From NCBI GenBank assembly GCA_023386885.1, contig JAEWIX010000002.1, forward strand, positions 18,037-82,036: a stretch of DNA of 64,000 nt. Direction: 5' to 3'. This document shows positions 8,435-16,167 of the stretch, in pieces. The stretch comes from Pseudomonadota bacterium. Its GTDB lineage: Bacteria; Pseudomonadota; Alphaproteobacteria; Rhizobiales; Xanthobacteraceae. A program made the position numbers and the translations under genes. How positions within the stretch are numbered: the stretch's first letter is position 1; the number at the start of each line of letters is the position of its first letter. The notes under the pieces were generated by a model that had not been told where the DNA came from, searched no databases, and saw only the letters and a program-made list of their open reading frames with translations.

Positions 8435-9967
8435 ATGAATGCCAGCGAGGCGCGGCTGTCGCGTCAGACGTTGCGTCAGACCTGGCTCGCTATTGCGGCG
8501 CTGGTGCTGGTGCGCCTGGTTTCAGCGGCGATCACGCCGCTGAGTTTCGACGAGGCCTATTACTGGACCTGGGCGAAACATCTTGCCGGCGGCTATTACG
8601 ATCACCCGCCGATGGTGGCGCTGGTGATCCGGCTCGGCACCATGATCGCGGGTGATACCGAATTCGGCGTTCGTCTGATATCGGTCCTGCTGGCGCTGCC
8701 GATGAGCTGGGCGGTGTTTGAGGCGGCGGCGATGCTGTTCGGCGGCCGTCGCGTTGCATCCACCGCGGCGATCCTGCTCAACGTCACCTTGATGGCGGCG
8801 GTCGGTACCATGATCGTGACGCCGGATGCGCCATTGATGGTGGCGGCGAGCTTCGTTCTCTACACGCTTGCGAAAGTGCTGACGACGGAGCGCGGCGTCT
8901 GGTGGCTCGCGGTCGGCCTTGCCGTCGGTGTTGCGCTGCTGTCGAAATACACCGCGCTGTTCTTCGGTCCGGCCATTTTGATCTGGCTCGTCGCCGTGCC
9001 GAGAATGCGGCGCTGGTTGCTGTCGCCGTGGCCTTATCTCGGCGGCGTGGTGGCCTTTGCGGTGTGCGCGCCGGTGATCCTGTGGAACGCCGAGCATCAC
9101 TGGGTTTCGTTCATCAAGCAGTTCGGCCGCGCTCGCATCGAACATCTGACCTTGCGTTACGTTGCCGAGATCGTGCCGACGCAAATCCTGTTCGCGTCGC
9201 CTTTGGTGTTCGTGCTGGGCGCGATGGGGCTGTATGCGATGGCGACGAAGCGCGGCGGCGCCTACGTGGCGCGCGCGCTGCTCAATGCCTTCATCTGGGT
9301 TATCGTGCTGTATTTCATCTGGCATTCGCTGCACAGCCGCGTCGAAGCCAACTGGTTCAGTCCGATTTATCCCGCTTTCGCCATCGCTGCTGCTGTGGCC
9401 GCGCATGTGGCAAAGTGGGGCGAACGCGCGACCCGATTGGTGCACTTCTCATTACGCTGGGCCGCGCCGGTCGGAATCGCGATGTTCGCGCTGCTGGTGT
9501 TCCAGGCCAACACCGGCCTTCTCAGCGGCTATCGCCGCGATGCCACAGTGCGCAGCATCGGCGTCGGCTGGCATGAGCTGGCGGCGCAGATCGCGGCGGC
9601 GCAAAGGCGGACCGATGCCGCGTGCGTGCTGGCGAAGGATTACGGCACCACAAGCTGGCTGATGTTCTATCTGCCGAAGGGCACCTGCGTGCTGCAATAC
9701 AACGAGCGGATCCGCTGGGTGAACATGCCGGCGCCGGATGCCACGGCGTTGAGCGGCAAACTGCTGTTCGTCGACGAGCCGAAGCCGGAGGTGCAGACGC
9801 TGCTGGCGGAGCGCTTTGCGCGCGTCGAGGTGGTCGGCGAGGTCGTACGCAAGCGCGGTCCGCTGGTGGTCGAAACCTATCGGCTCACGCTGCTCGAGGG
9901 CGCGAAAGGCGATGCGCTGGACAATTCGCCGCCGCCGGAAATGAGCGGCAAAACCTCCGCGGAATAA
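8435..9967 (+). CDS. GT39 (ArnT/PMT-type) integral membrane glycosyltransferase
   Basis: 510 residues with about ten or more hydrophobic segments and the PMT_2/ArnT N-terminal loop: ITPLSFDEAYYWTWAKHLAGG with the acidic pair expected for lipid-linked sugar transfer, then YYDHPPMVALVIRLG. Enzymes of this class sit in the inner membrane and move a sugar from a polyprenyl phosphate to lipid A, a glycan or another lipid on the periplasmic side. It starts 7 bp after the GT2-GtrA gene and is surely co-transcribed. By analogy with the Rhizobium RgtE/RgtF plus RgtA-D system, a lipid A or core decoration is plausible, but donor and acceptor are inferred only. Confidence 0.85.
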   Translation: MNASEARLSRQTLRQTWLAIAALVLVRLVSAAITPLSFDEAYYWTWAKHLAGGYYDHPPMVALVIRLGTMIAGDTEFGVRLISVLLALPMSWAVFEAAAMLFGGRRVASTAAILLNVTLMAAVGTMIVTPDAPLMVAASFVLYTLAKVLTTERGVWWLAVGLAVGVALLSKYTALFFGPAILIWLVAVPRMRRWLLSPWPYLGGVVAFAVCAPVILWNAEHHWVSFIKQFGRARIEHLTLRYVAEIVPTQILFASPLVFVLGAMGLYAMATKRGGAYVARALLNAFIWVIVLYFIWHSLHSRVEANWFSPIYPAFAIAAAVAAHVAKWGERATRLVHFSLRWAAPVGIAMFALLVFQANTGLLSGYRRDATVRSIGVGWHELAAQIAAAQRRTDAACVLAKDYGTTSWLMFYLPKGTCVLQYNERIRWVNMPAPDATALSGKLLFVDEPKPEVQTLLAERFARVEVVGEVVRKRGPLVVETYRLTLLEGAKGDALDNSPPPEMSGKTSAE

Positions 9968-9988
9968 TTCAGACCTGCAAAACGAAAA

Positions 9989-10013
9989 CGGCGGCCTGTT
10001 CATCAGGCCGCCG
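9989..10013 (-). terminator. Rho-independent terminator for the small basic protein gene
   Basis: Ten-base GC stem (cggcggcctg / caggccgccg) with a 5-base loop. On the minus strand it is followed by ttttcgtttt, so it mainly serves the minus-strand gene that ends at 10036; it may also stop the GT39 transcript. Confidence 0.8.
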
Positions 10014-10035
10014 CCGTTACCCTGCGTCGCTGCGT

Positions 10036-10266
10036 TTAGCGGCAGACACGCACGCGCTTGACGACGCGGCGGTGGCCGTGATGGCTGCGCTTGACGATGG
10101 TCTTCATCGTGCAATGCGGGCGATGACGGTGACGATACTGCACCGTGGTCACATCGGACGAATGCGTGACGAGGCCGGGCGCGGCGGGGAGCGCCGAGGC
10201 GGGAGCTGTGAACGATGCCAGTCCGAGCGCGACGGCGGCGGCGAATCCAAGAGCGGTTATTTTCAC
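10036..10266 (-). CDS. Small secreted His/Arg-rich protein
   Basis: 76 residues from a GTG at 10266, selected because taaaaaggagac gives a good ribosome binding site 6 bases upstream; the longer in-frame extension is not protein-like. Residues 1-25 are a clear signal peptide (MKITALGFAAAVALGLASF, then TAPASALPA). The mature part has YRHRHRPHC and SHHGHRRVVKRVRVCR, is very basic and His-rich, and has two Cys that could form a disulfide. I do not recognise a named family. Metal binding, DNA or LPS binding, or an antimicrobial-like role are all possible. Its own terminator follows directly. Confidence 0.72.
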   Translation of the reverse strand: MKITALGFAAAVALGLASFTAPASALPAAPGLVTHSSDVTTVQYRHRHRPHCTMKTIVKRSHHGHRRVVKRVRVCR

Positions 10267-10538
10267 GCGATGTCTCCTTTTTATCGGGAACTCCGATCTC
10301 CCAGTTCCCATGTCGCACTTTTGCCGGACGGGAATGAACCTTGGATGAACGTATCGGCGGTATGGCGCGACACAACGACATAAGGGCAATTGCGCGCCGC
10401 AATCGCCACGAATCGCCGGACGCGATTAGCAGCGCTTGCGCGTTCTCGCGAATCGATCCCCGCAAATCCGGGGTGGCGCGATGGCGTATCATCCGCGATG
10501 TGAGATGACGCGAGCGCGGGCGACGGGGCAGGGCAACG

Positions 10539-11372
10539 GTGGGGCACAGCGAGAGACGCGATCGGGAGGAAACGGGCGCGCCGTCGCCTGCGGTGCCGGC
10601 CTCGGTCCGCAAGGCGCGGCTGACGCTGTCGCTTGTCGTGATGCTGGGTGCCAATCTGCTGCCGCTGATCGGCGTCGCGTTGTGGGGCTGGAAGCTGTTC
10701 GACCTGATCGTGATCTACTGGCTGGAGACGCTGGTGATCGGCGGCTTTGGTATCGCGCAAATGGCGCTGACCACCGGCTGGTTCGCGTTGTTTGTCGTGC
10801 CATTCTTCATCGTGCATTTCGGCGGCTTCATGACCGGCCATTTCGTGTTTCTGAACGCGATGTTCGGCGACAGGTCCGGTTCGCTTCTTGCGGGCATTCC
10901 CGACAAGTTGCGCGACATGATCGTCACCGACGGCTTGTGGGTGGCGCTGATCGGGCTCGCCATCAGCCATGGCCTCGGCTTCCTGTTTCGCTTTCTGATT
11001 CCGTGGGTGCGCGAGCGCTGGTGTCCGCGCGGGCGGCGTGCCCCGGCGCGAGATACGGGCTCGATGGGTGCGGTGATGTTCGGCCCCTACAAACGCGTCA
11101 TGATCATGCATGTGGCGATCATTTTCGGCGCGACGCTGGTCGCGGTATTCGGCAGCAACTTCGCCTTCCTCGCACTGCTGGTTGCGCTGAAGACCGCGAG
11201 CGACCTCTATGCGCTGCGGCGCGAGTGGAAAGGCGAAGCGCCGAATGGCGATGCCGCGATGCCCGCATCCGTGGCTGCGGCGGCGAGACCTCATGCTTCA
11301 CGCGGCGGCGAAGGCTGGTCGCAGCGCCGCGCGTTAAATCATGCACGCAGCGAGAGCGCATCGCAAAAATAG
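10539..11372 (+). CDS. DUF6498-like integral membrane protein
   Basis: 277 residues from a GTG start. At least five hydrophobic segments are visible (for example LSLVVMLGANLLPLIGVALW at about residue 30, VPFFIVHFGGFMTGHFVFL, HGLGFLFRFLIPW, MHVAIIFGATLVAVFG). The segment LFDLIVIYWLETLVIGGF is typical of the DUF6498 group of bacterial membrane proteins with unknown role. The C-terminal 40 residues are polar and low in complexity. It stands alone between a divergent small secreted protein and the VOC gene. No function is proposed. Confidence 0.7.
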   Translation: MGHSERRDREETGAPSPAVPASVRKARLTLSLVVMLGANLLPLIGVALWGWKLFDLIVIYWLETLVIGGFGIAQMALTTGWFALFVVPFFIVHFGGFMTGHFVFLNAMFGDRSGSLLAGIPDKLRDMIVTDGLWVALIGLAISHGLGFLFRFLIPWVRERWCPRGRRAPARDTGSMGAVMFGPYKRVMIMHVAIIFGATLVAVFGSNFAFLALLVALKTASDLYALRREWKGEAPNGDAAMPASVAAAARPHASRGGEGWSQRRALNHARSESASQK

Positions 11373-11633
11373 AACCAGCGATGGATCGGGATGGCGCTCG
11401 CGAGGACGGTGTTCGTGAAGACGCCATCCGCGGACACGGGTCGCGTTCGTGATGATTGCGATCATCTCCTCAAGCGAGACGAATGAGAGGAATTAAATCC
11501 GGGATCGGTCCATTTCGCAGGATCGAGAATATCGGCGATGCACTCGGCTCACCCCGCCATGAAACGTCTTGCGGGGCGCGGCGTTAAAGCCTTGTGCTCT
11601 CATCGCCATGCAATCGCTCCGAAGGAGAAGCCG

Positions 11634-12083
11634 ATGCCCGCCAACGTCTCCCCTGTGCCGGACGGATTTCACACCGTGACGCCGTATCTCGTCGCCGACG
11701 ACGCCAAGCTTGTCATCGCCTTCATGCAAAAGGCATTCAACGCGGAGTTCGACCATCGACCGACGCGGCGGCCGGACGGCAAGTTGATGCACGCAACGCT
11801 GCGCGTCGGCGATACGCGGGTGATGATCGGCAATGCGTCGGAGCGGGCCAAGGCGATGCAAGCGATGCTCTATGTCTACGTGCCGAACGTCGACGAGGTT
11901 TATGCCGCCGCGATCGAGGCGGGCGGCACCTCGATCATGGCGCCGACGGATATGTTCTATGGCGATCGCTCTGGCGGCGTCACCGATCCCGGCGGTAACC
12001 AATGGTACATCGCCACGCACATCGAGGACGTTAGCGAGGCCGAGTTGCACAAGCGAACGAACGAGATGTTTGCAAAAGGGTAG
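11634..12083 (+). CDS. VOC (glyoxalase/PhnB-like) family protein
   Basis: 149 residues from the ATG at 11634, supported by the ribosome binding site gaaggag; the longer in-frame ORF from 11538 is rejected. The fold is a VOC beta-alpha-beta-beta-beta domain of the PhnB-like type: FHTVTPYLVADDAKLVIAFM, KLMHATLRVGDTRVMIGN, AGGTSIMAPTDMFYGDRSGG and DPGGNQWYIATHIEDV. Members of this group are often annotated as glyoxalase-like or bleomycin-resistance-like, but the substrate cannot be predicted. The C-terminus converges on the TetR gene with only 25 bp between the stops. Confidence 0.87.
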   Translation: MPANVSPVPDGFHTVTPYLVADDAKLVIAFMQKAFNAEFDHRPTRRPDGKLMHATLRVGDTRVMIGNASERAKAMQAMLYVYVPNVDEVYAAAIEAGGTSIMAPTDMFYGDRSGGVTDPGGNQWYIATHIEDVSEAELHKRTNEMFAKG

Positions 12084-12108
12084 GGGAGCGATCGCAAAAT
12101 GCGATGTT

Positions 12109-12690
12109 TCAGGCCAGCAATGGCTTGAGCAGGACAAGCAAACCGTCCGTCATGTCGCGTGCTGCGCGCGCAGGCTTCGCGGACGTCGCGCAGACCAGCG
12201 CCGCTTCCATCATCGCGCCGGCGATCAGGTGTCCGACGGCTTCCACCTCGCGCGGGCTCATGCGCACGCGCAGATGCGCATCGAGCGGGCCGCGCATCAG
12301 CGCCGCGAAATACTTGTGGTCGATCTCGCGCCAGCGCTCCCAGCCCAGTACGGCCGGTCCGTCGACAAGAAGGATGCGCCCCGTGCCGGGCGCCGTGATC
12401 GCGGTGAGATACTTGTACGTGCCGCGGCCGATGCCGTCGACCACGTCCTTACCCTTGCTTGCGACCGCCACCACCTCGCTAGCGATTTCGCCCTGCATCG
12501 CATCGACAAGACGATCGAGAATGTCCTCTTTTGACGCGAAGTGGTGGTAGACCGCGCCTTTGCCGACGCCCGCCTCGGATGCGATGGCGTCGACGCTGGT
12601 GTCGTCGAACCCCTGCGCGATGAACAGCGCGCGCGCGCTGTCCAGAATTGCGGCGATGGTAGCGGCGCGGCGTTCGCTTTGGGCAATCAA
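12109..12690 (-). CDS. TetR/AcrR family transcriptional repressor
   Basis: About 193 residues if translation starts at the TTG at 12690. The N-terminal helix-turn-helix is clear (ATIAAILDSARALFIAQGF, then VDAIASEAGVGKGAVYHHF), followed by an all-helical ligand domain. The frame stays open to 12816, but that extension would overlap the divergent gene start and code through two operator-like repeats, so the internal TTG is preferred; its ribosome binding site is weak. It probably represses itself and the divergent four-helix membrane protein gene at 12785. Confidence 0.88.
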   Translation of the reverse strand: MIAQSERRAATIAAILDSARALFIAQGFDDTSVDAIASEAGVGKGAVYHHFASKEDILDRLVDAMQGEIASEVVAVASKGKDVVDGIGRGTYKYLTAITAPGTGRILLVDGPAVLGWERWREIDHKYFAALMRGPLDAHLRVRMSPREVEAVGHLIAGAMMEAALVCATSAKPARAARDMTDGLLVLLKPLLA

Positions 12691-12717
12691 TGGCTTGCTC
12701 GTTCGTTTGACAAACAG

Positions 12718-12755
12718 ACTATCAGTCGGTAAATTGCAGACTGACGGTCGGTAAA
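12718..12755. promoter_or_regulatory. Paired TetR operator-like repeats
   Basis: Two near-identical 16-mers, ACTATCAGTCGGTAAA (12718-12733) and ACTGACGGTCGGTAAA (12740-12755), lie in the same orientation and exactly 22 bp apart, about two helical turns. They sit in the divergent space between the TetR gene and the gene at 12785, where an operator is expected. Sequences of the TACCGACCGTCAGT type are common TetR-family operators. Confidence 0.65.
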
Positions 12756-12784
12756 ATATCACGGTCAGAAACGGGAGGATAGAG

Positions 12785-13207
12785 ATGGTCTCAATGTCCG
12801 ACATGTTATGTTTCACGGGCGTGCTGCTGTTCCTGTTTGGATTGCTCGCGGGCTTCGGTATTCCCGCCTTCGCGAGCCCGCGCCTCGGCCTGTCTGCGCA
12901 CCTGACCGGCGTGCAAAGCGGGACGGCGCTGCTGGCGCTCGGGTTGCTGTGGCCGCATCTGCAATTCTGGAGCGGCTGGTCGATCGCGACCGGTTACGGC
13001 TTGTGGATCTCGTTCTATCTGCTTTTCGCGGGTATGACGCTGGGAGCAGTCTGGGCGACGGGGCGCTCGCTCGCCATCGCGGGCGGCGGCATTCCCGCGC
13101 AGCCCTGGCAGGAACGCGCCGTTCAGGTTCTGCTTGCGGTGGGCGCGTTCGGCACCGTAGCGGCCGTGCTCGCGATCCTCATCCAGTGGCGCTGGATCGG
13201 GACGTGA
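12785..13207 (+). CDS. HABM/styrene-oxide-isomerase-like four-helix membrane protein
   Basis: 140 residues with four membrane helices (about 7-30, 42-62, 67-90, 112-135). The first half (FGIPAFASPRLGLSAHLTG, then ALLALGLLWPHLQFW) resembles hydroxylaminobenzene mutase HabA and the related styrene oxide isomerase StyC, small membrane isomerases. His39 and His58 are candidates for the histidines that bind heme in styrene oxide isomerase. The ATG has a strong ribosome binding site (gggaggat). It is divergent from the TetR gene and shares the operator region, so it is probably induced by a small hydrophobic ligand. Catalytic activity is not certain. Confidence 0.68.
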   Translation: MVSMSDMLCFTGVLLFLFGLLAGFGIPAFASPRLGLSAHLTGVQSGTALLALGLLWPHLQFWSGWSIATGYGLWISFYLLFAGMTLGAVWATGRSLAIAGGGIPAQPWQERAVQVLLAVGAFGTVAAVLAILIQWRWIGT

Positions 13208-13281
13208 GACTGGCGGGTCGCTCCGCATCGGTTGTGCGATTTGGCGTACTGACACTGCAATCGGACGCGTCAGGCAAAACA

Positions 13282-13309
13282 AAAACCCCGACGTTTCCGC
13301 CGGGGTTTT
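13282..13309 (-). terminator. Rho-independent terminator after groEL
   Basis: A stem aaaaccccg / cggggtttt with a 10-base loop. On the minus strand the stem is followed by a run of T after cgggg, placing it 30 bp after the groEL stop. The AT flanks also allow it to stop the plus-strand gene ending at 13207. Confidence 0.85.
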
Positions 13310-13338
13310 GCATTTCGTAATTGCCTGAGAGGAGCGGA

Positions 13339-14979
13339 TCAGAAATCCATGCCGCCCATGCCGCCGCCCGGAGGCATCGCGGGGCCGCCGGCGTTCTTCT
13401 TCGGCAGTTCGGCGATCATCGCTTCCGTGGTGATCAAGAGCGCCGCGACGGACGCCGCGTTCTGGATCGCCGCACGCACCACCTTGGTCGGGTCGATGAT
13501 GCCCTTGGAGATCAGGTTGACGTATTCGCCGTTCTGCGAGTCGAAGCCGTAGGAATACTGGTCCTTCTCGAGGATCTTGCCGACGATGACGGAGCCGTCC
13601 TCGCCTGCGTTGATCGCGATCTGGCGGGCCGGCGCGGAGAGCGCCTTGCGCACGATCTCGACGCCGGTCTTCTGGTCGTCGTTCTGGGTCTTGATGCGCT
13701 TGAGCTGCTCGGAGGCGCGCAGCAGGGCGACGCCGCCGCCCGGGACGATGCCTTCCTCGACCGCGGCGCGGGTGGCGTGCATCGCGTCATCAACGCGATC
13801 CTTGCGCTCCTTCACCTCGACCTCGGTCGCGCCGCCGACGCGGATCACCGCGACGCCGCCAGCGAGCTTGGCCAGACGCTCCTGGAGCTTCTCGCGGTCG
13901 TAGTCCGAGGTGGTTTCCTCGATCTGCGCTTTGATCTGCTGCACGCGCGCCTCGATGTCGGCCTTCTTGCCGGCGCCGTTGACGATGGTGGTGTTTTCCT
14001 TGTCGATCATCACCTTCTTGGCGCGGCCGAGCATCTGCAAGGTGACGTTCTCGAGCTTGATGCCGAGGTCTTCGCTGATGGCCTGACCGCCGGTCAGCAC
14101 CGCGATGTCCTGCAGCATCGCCTTGCGGCGATCGCCGAAGCCCGGCGCCTTCACGGCGGCAACCTTCAGGCCGCCACGCAGACGGTTGACGACGAGGGTG
14201 GCCAGCGCTTCGCCTTCGACGTCCTCCGCGACGATGACGAGCGGCTTGCCTGACTGCACCACGGCCTCGAGCAGCGGCAGCAGTTCGTTCAGCGAGGAGA
14301 GCTTCTTCTCGTTGATGAGGATGTAGGCGTCGTCGAACTCAACGCGCATCTTGTCGGCGTTGGTGACGAAGTACGGCGAGATGTAGCCGCGGTCGAACTG
14401 CATGCCCTCGACGACGTCGAGTTCGGTGTCGAGCGACTTGGCTTCCTCAACGGTGATAACGCCTTCGTTGCCGACCTTGGCCATCGCCTTGGCGAGGAAA
14501 TCGCCGATTTCCTTGTCGCCGTTCGCCGAGATGGTGCCGACCTGGGCGATCTCGTCGTTCGAGGTGACCTTCTTGGAGTTCTTCTGCAGGTCCGCGACCA
14601 CGGCTTCCACCGCGAGGTCGATGCCGCGCTTGAGGTCCATCGGGTTCATGCCGGCGGCAACCGACTTGGCGCCTTCCTTGACGATCGCCTGTGCGAGCAC
14701 TGTGGCGGTGGTGGTGCCGTCGCCGGCGAGGTCGGCCGACTTGCTGGCCACTTCGCGCACCATCTGCGCGCCCATATTCTCGAACTTGTCGTCAAGCTCG
14801 ATTTCCTTGGCGACGGTGACGCCGTCCTTGGTGATGCGCGGCGCGCCGAACGACTTGTCGAGCACGACGTTGCGGCCCTTCGGGCCCAGCGTCACCTTCA
14901 CCGCGTTGGCGAGGATGTCGACGCCGCGCAGCATCTTGTCGCGGGCTTCGACGCCGAATTTCACTTCTTTGCTTGCCAT
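13339..14979 (-). CDS. groL: GroEL chaperonin (HSP60)
   Basis: 546 residues, full length, with classic GroEL sequence from MASKEVKFGVEARDKMLRG through AGDGTTTATVLAQAIV (ATP site) to the C-terminal PAMPPGGGMGGMDF tail. It forms the tetradecameric folding chamber in the cytoplasm together with GroES. The gene follows groES by 40 bp on the same strand and shares its promoter and CIRCE-type operator. Members of this bacterial group often carry several groESL operons; this one has the HrcA-type control signature. A terminator follows the stop codon. Confidence 0.98.
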   Translation of the reverse strand: MASKEVKFGVEARDKMLRGVDILANAVKVTLGPKGRNVVLDKSFGAPRITKDGVTVAKEIELDDKFENMGAQMVREVASKSADLAGDGTTTATVLAQAIVKEGAKSVAAGMNPMDLKRGIDLAVEAVVADLQKNSKKVTSNDEIAQVGTISANGDKEIGDFLAKAMAKVGNEGVITVEEAKSLDTELDVVEGMQFDRGYISPYFVTNADKMRVEFDDAYILINEKKLSSLNELLPLLEAVVQSGKPLVIVAEDVEGEALATLVVNRLRGGLKVAAVKAPGFGDRRKAMLQDIAVLTGGQAISEDLGIKLENVTLQMLGRAKKVMIDKENTTIVNGAGKKADIEARVQQIKAQIEETTSDYDREKLQERLAKLAGGVAVIRVGGATEVEVKERKDRVDDAMHATRAAVEEGIVPGGGVALLRASEQLKRIKTQNDDQKTGVEIVRKALSAPARQIAINAGEDGSVIVGKILEKDQYSYGFDSQNGEYVNLISKGIIDPTKVVRAAIQNAASVAALLITTEAMIAELPKKNAGGPAMPPGGGMGGMDF

Positions 14980-15019
14980 GTAGGTTTTCCTTGAGAATGA
15001 AACGGGAGGGGAAGAGAGC

Positions 15020-15334
15020 TTAAGCGGCCTTCTTCTTGGCGGCGGTGCCTTCGAGAACGCCCATGATGTCGCTCTCCTTCATGATCAGCAGGTCCTGGCC
15101 GTCGATCTTGACCTCGGTGCCGGACCATTTGCCGAACAGCACGCGGTCGCCGACCTTGAGATCAATGGGGATCAGCTTGCCGGTCTCGTCGCGGCCACCC
15201 GGACCGACCGACAGGATTTCGCCCTCGGAGGGCTTTTCCTTGGCGCTGTCCGGAATGATGATGCCGCCTGCGGACTTCTCTTCGGCGTCGATGCGCTTGA
15301 CCACGACGCGGTCGTGAAGCGGACGGAATTTCAT
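15020..15334 (-). CDS. groS: GroES co-chaperonin (HSP10)
   Basis: 104 residues. MKFRPLHDRVVVKRIDAEE, then the mobile loop region KSAGGIIIPDSAKEKPSEGE, then VGDRVLFGKWSGTEVKIDG are textbook GroES. It caps the GroEL ring and assists folding in the cytoplasm. The ribosome binding site cttaggagg is strong. A Lys/Ala tail (AAKKKAA) closes the protein. It is the first gene of the groESL operon, and its leader holds a CIRCE-like inverted repeat. Confidence 0.98.
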   Translation of the reverse strand: MKFRPLHDRVVVKRIDAEEKSAGGIIIPDSAKEKPSEGEILSVGPGGRDETGKLIPIDLKVGDRVLFGKWSGTEVKIDGQDLLIMKESDIMGVLEGTAAKKKAA

Positions 15335-15374
15335 GCAGTCCTCCTAAGTTTTTGAAGGTATTTGAATTTCTGAA

Positions 15375-15401
15375 TTGGCAATCGCGGCTGGTGAGTGCCA
15401 C
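15375..15401 (-). promoter_or_regulatory. CIRCE (HrcA operator) in the groESL leader
   Basis: TTGGCAATC, nine bases, GAGTGCCAC: 16 of 18 positions match the alphaproteobacterial-style CIRCE TTGGCACTC-N9-GAGTGCCAA, with the exact 9-base spacer. It lies 41 bp before the groES start and just downstream of the predicted -10 box, the standard place for HrcA repression. Confidence 0.82.
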
Positions 15402-15415
15402 CGCGACTGCATCGG

Positions 15416-15443
15416 ACATAGGCCGGGGTAAGCATTCCGGCAA
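15416..15443 (-). promoter_or_regulatory. Predicted groESL promoter
   Basis: On the minus strand, TTGCCG (15443-15438) and CTATGT (15421-15416) are separated by 16 bp. This fits an alphaproteobacterial housekeeping or heat-shock-like promoter. Transcription would start near 15409, so the CIRCE at 15375-15401 lies in the leader. Confidence 0.6.
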
Positions 15444-15460
15444 GGGGGTTCGCGAAAAAA

Positions 15461-15487
15461 TCAGCACTCAGGATGAACGACTGCCAA
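15461..15487. promoter_or_regulatory. Second, degenerate CIRCE-like element
   Basis: TCAGCACTC, nine bases, GACTGCCAA: 15 of 18 positions match the same CIRCE form, again with the exact 9-base spacer. It lies upstream of the predicted promoter, 86 bp centre to centre from the better copy. It may be a relic, an accessory HrcA site or chance. Confidence 0.45.
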
Positions 15488-15713
15488 TCGATGCGACCGC
15501 CTGCGGGCGCAAGCCACGACGATCCGCTGTTAGCAGTTGCGGTAAGTCGCTGCCAACGCTGAATATCTCAACACATTATTAAACTTTTAAGCTTGTGATT
15601 GGGCAGTGTCGTGCGTCACATTTTCTTCGTTTACGTGAGCGCATTTCGAACCGGGTGGTTGGCCCTCGGTTGGCGACCACTCTGTCAGACGCGCTCCGGG
15701 CAGGAGGTTTGAC

Positions 15714-16046
15714 ATGGTTCAGAAGGCTTTGGTCCCGGCGGGGCCGGCATCGAACGACCTGGTCGCCGCAGGCGGCGTGGTCTCCGAGGATTTCCGCAAG
15801 CAGTTGCTCGGCTACGGCCTGACCACGGCGGAGATATTGTATCGGCGGCCGGATCATCAGTGGCTGCTACAGTCCTACGTCTGGCAGGCTTACGACCTGT
15901 TTCCGAAATTCCCGGCGCTGCAGGATTTCCTCGCGTTTTGGAAAAACTCGCTGGACGGGCCGCTGGTGTCGGTGACGATCGCGCATTCGCAACTGGTGAA
16001 GCCCGCAGAGTTGCGTGCGGTGGACGGCGTGTTTCGTCTGCATTGA
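15714..16046 (+). CDS. usg: Usg family protein
   Basis: 110 residues. The core DFRKQLLGYGLTTAEILYRRP, then WLLQSYVWQAYDLFPKFP and VDGVFRLH at the C-terminus match the Usg family of small alphaproteobacterial proteins. Its function is unknown; the name comes from its position upstream of other genes in some bacteria. A strong ribosome binding site (caggaggttt) precedes the ATG. Here it lies between groES, which is divergent, and the basic-tailed cupin gene. Confidence 0.92.
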   Translation: MVQKALVPAGPASNDLVAAGGVVSEDFRKQLLGYGLTTAEILYRRPDHQWLLQSYVWQAYDLFPKFPALQDFLAFWKNSLDGPLVSVTIAHSQLVKPAELRAVDGVFRLH

Positions 16047-16167
16047 TGCGATGCCATTTGTGATGCCATCGCGCGTTGTTGTTCCCGACCAGCGCGACTA
16101 GCCTTGCCATGTGATGCCGACTCGCTCCTGGCAGCCGGCATCGCCCATCACGGCAGGGAGATCATCG

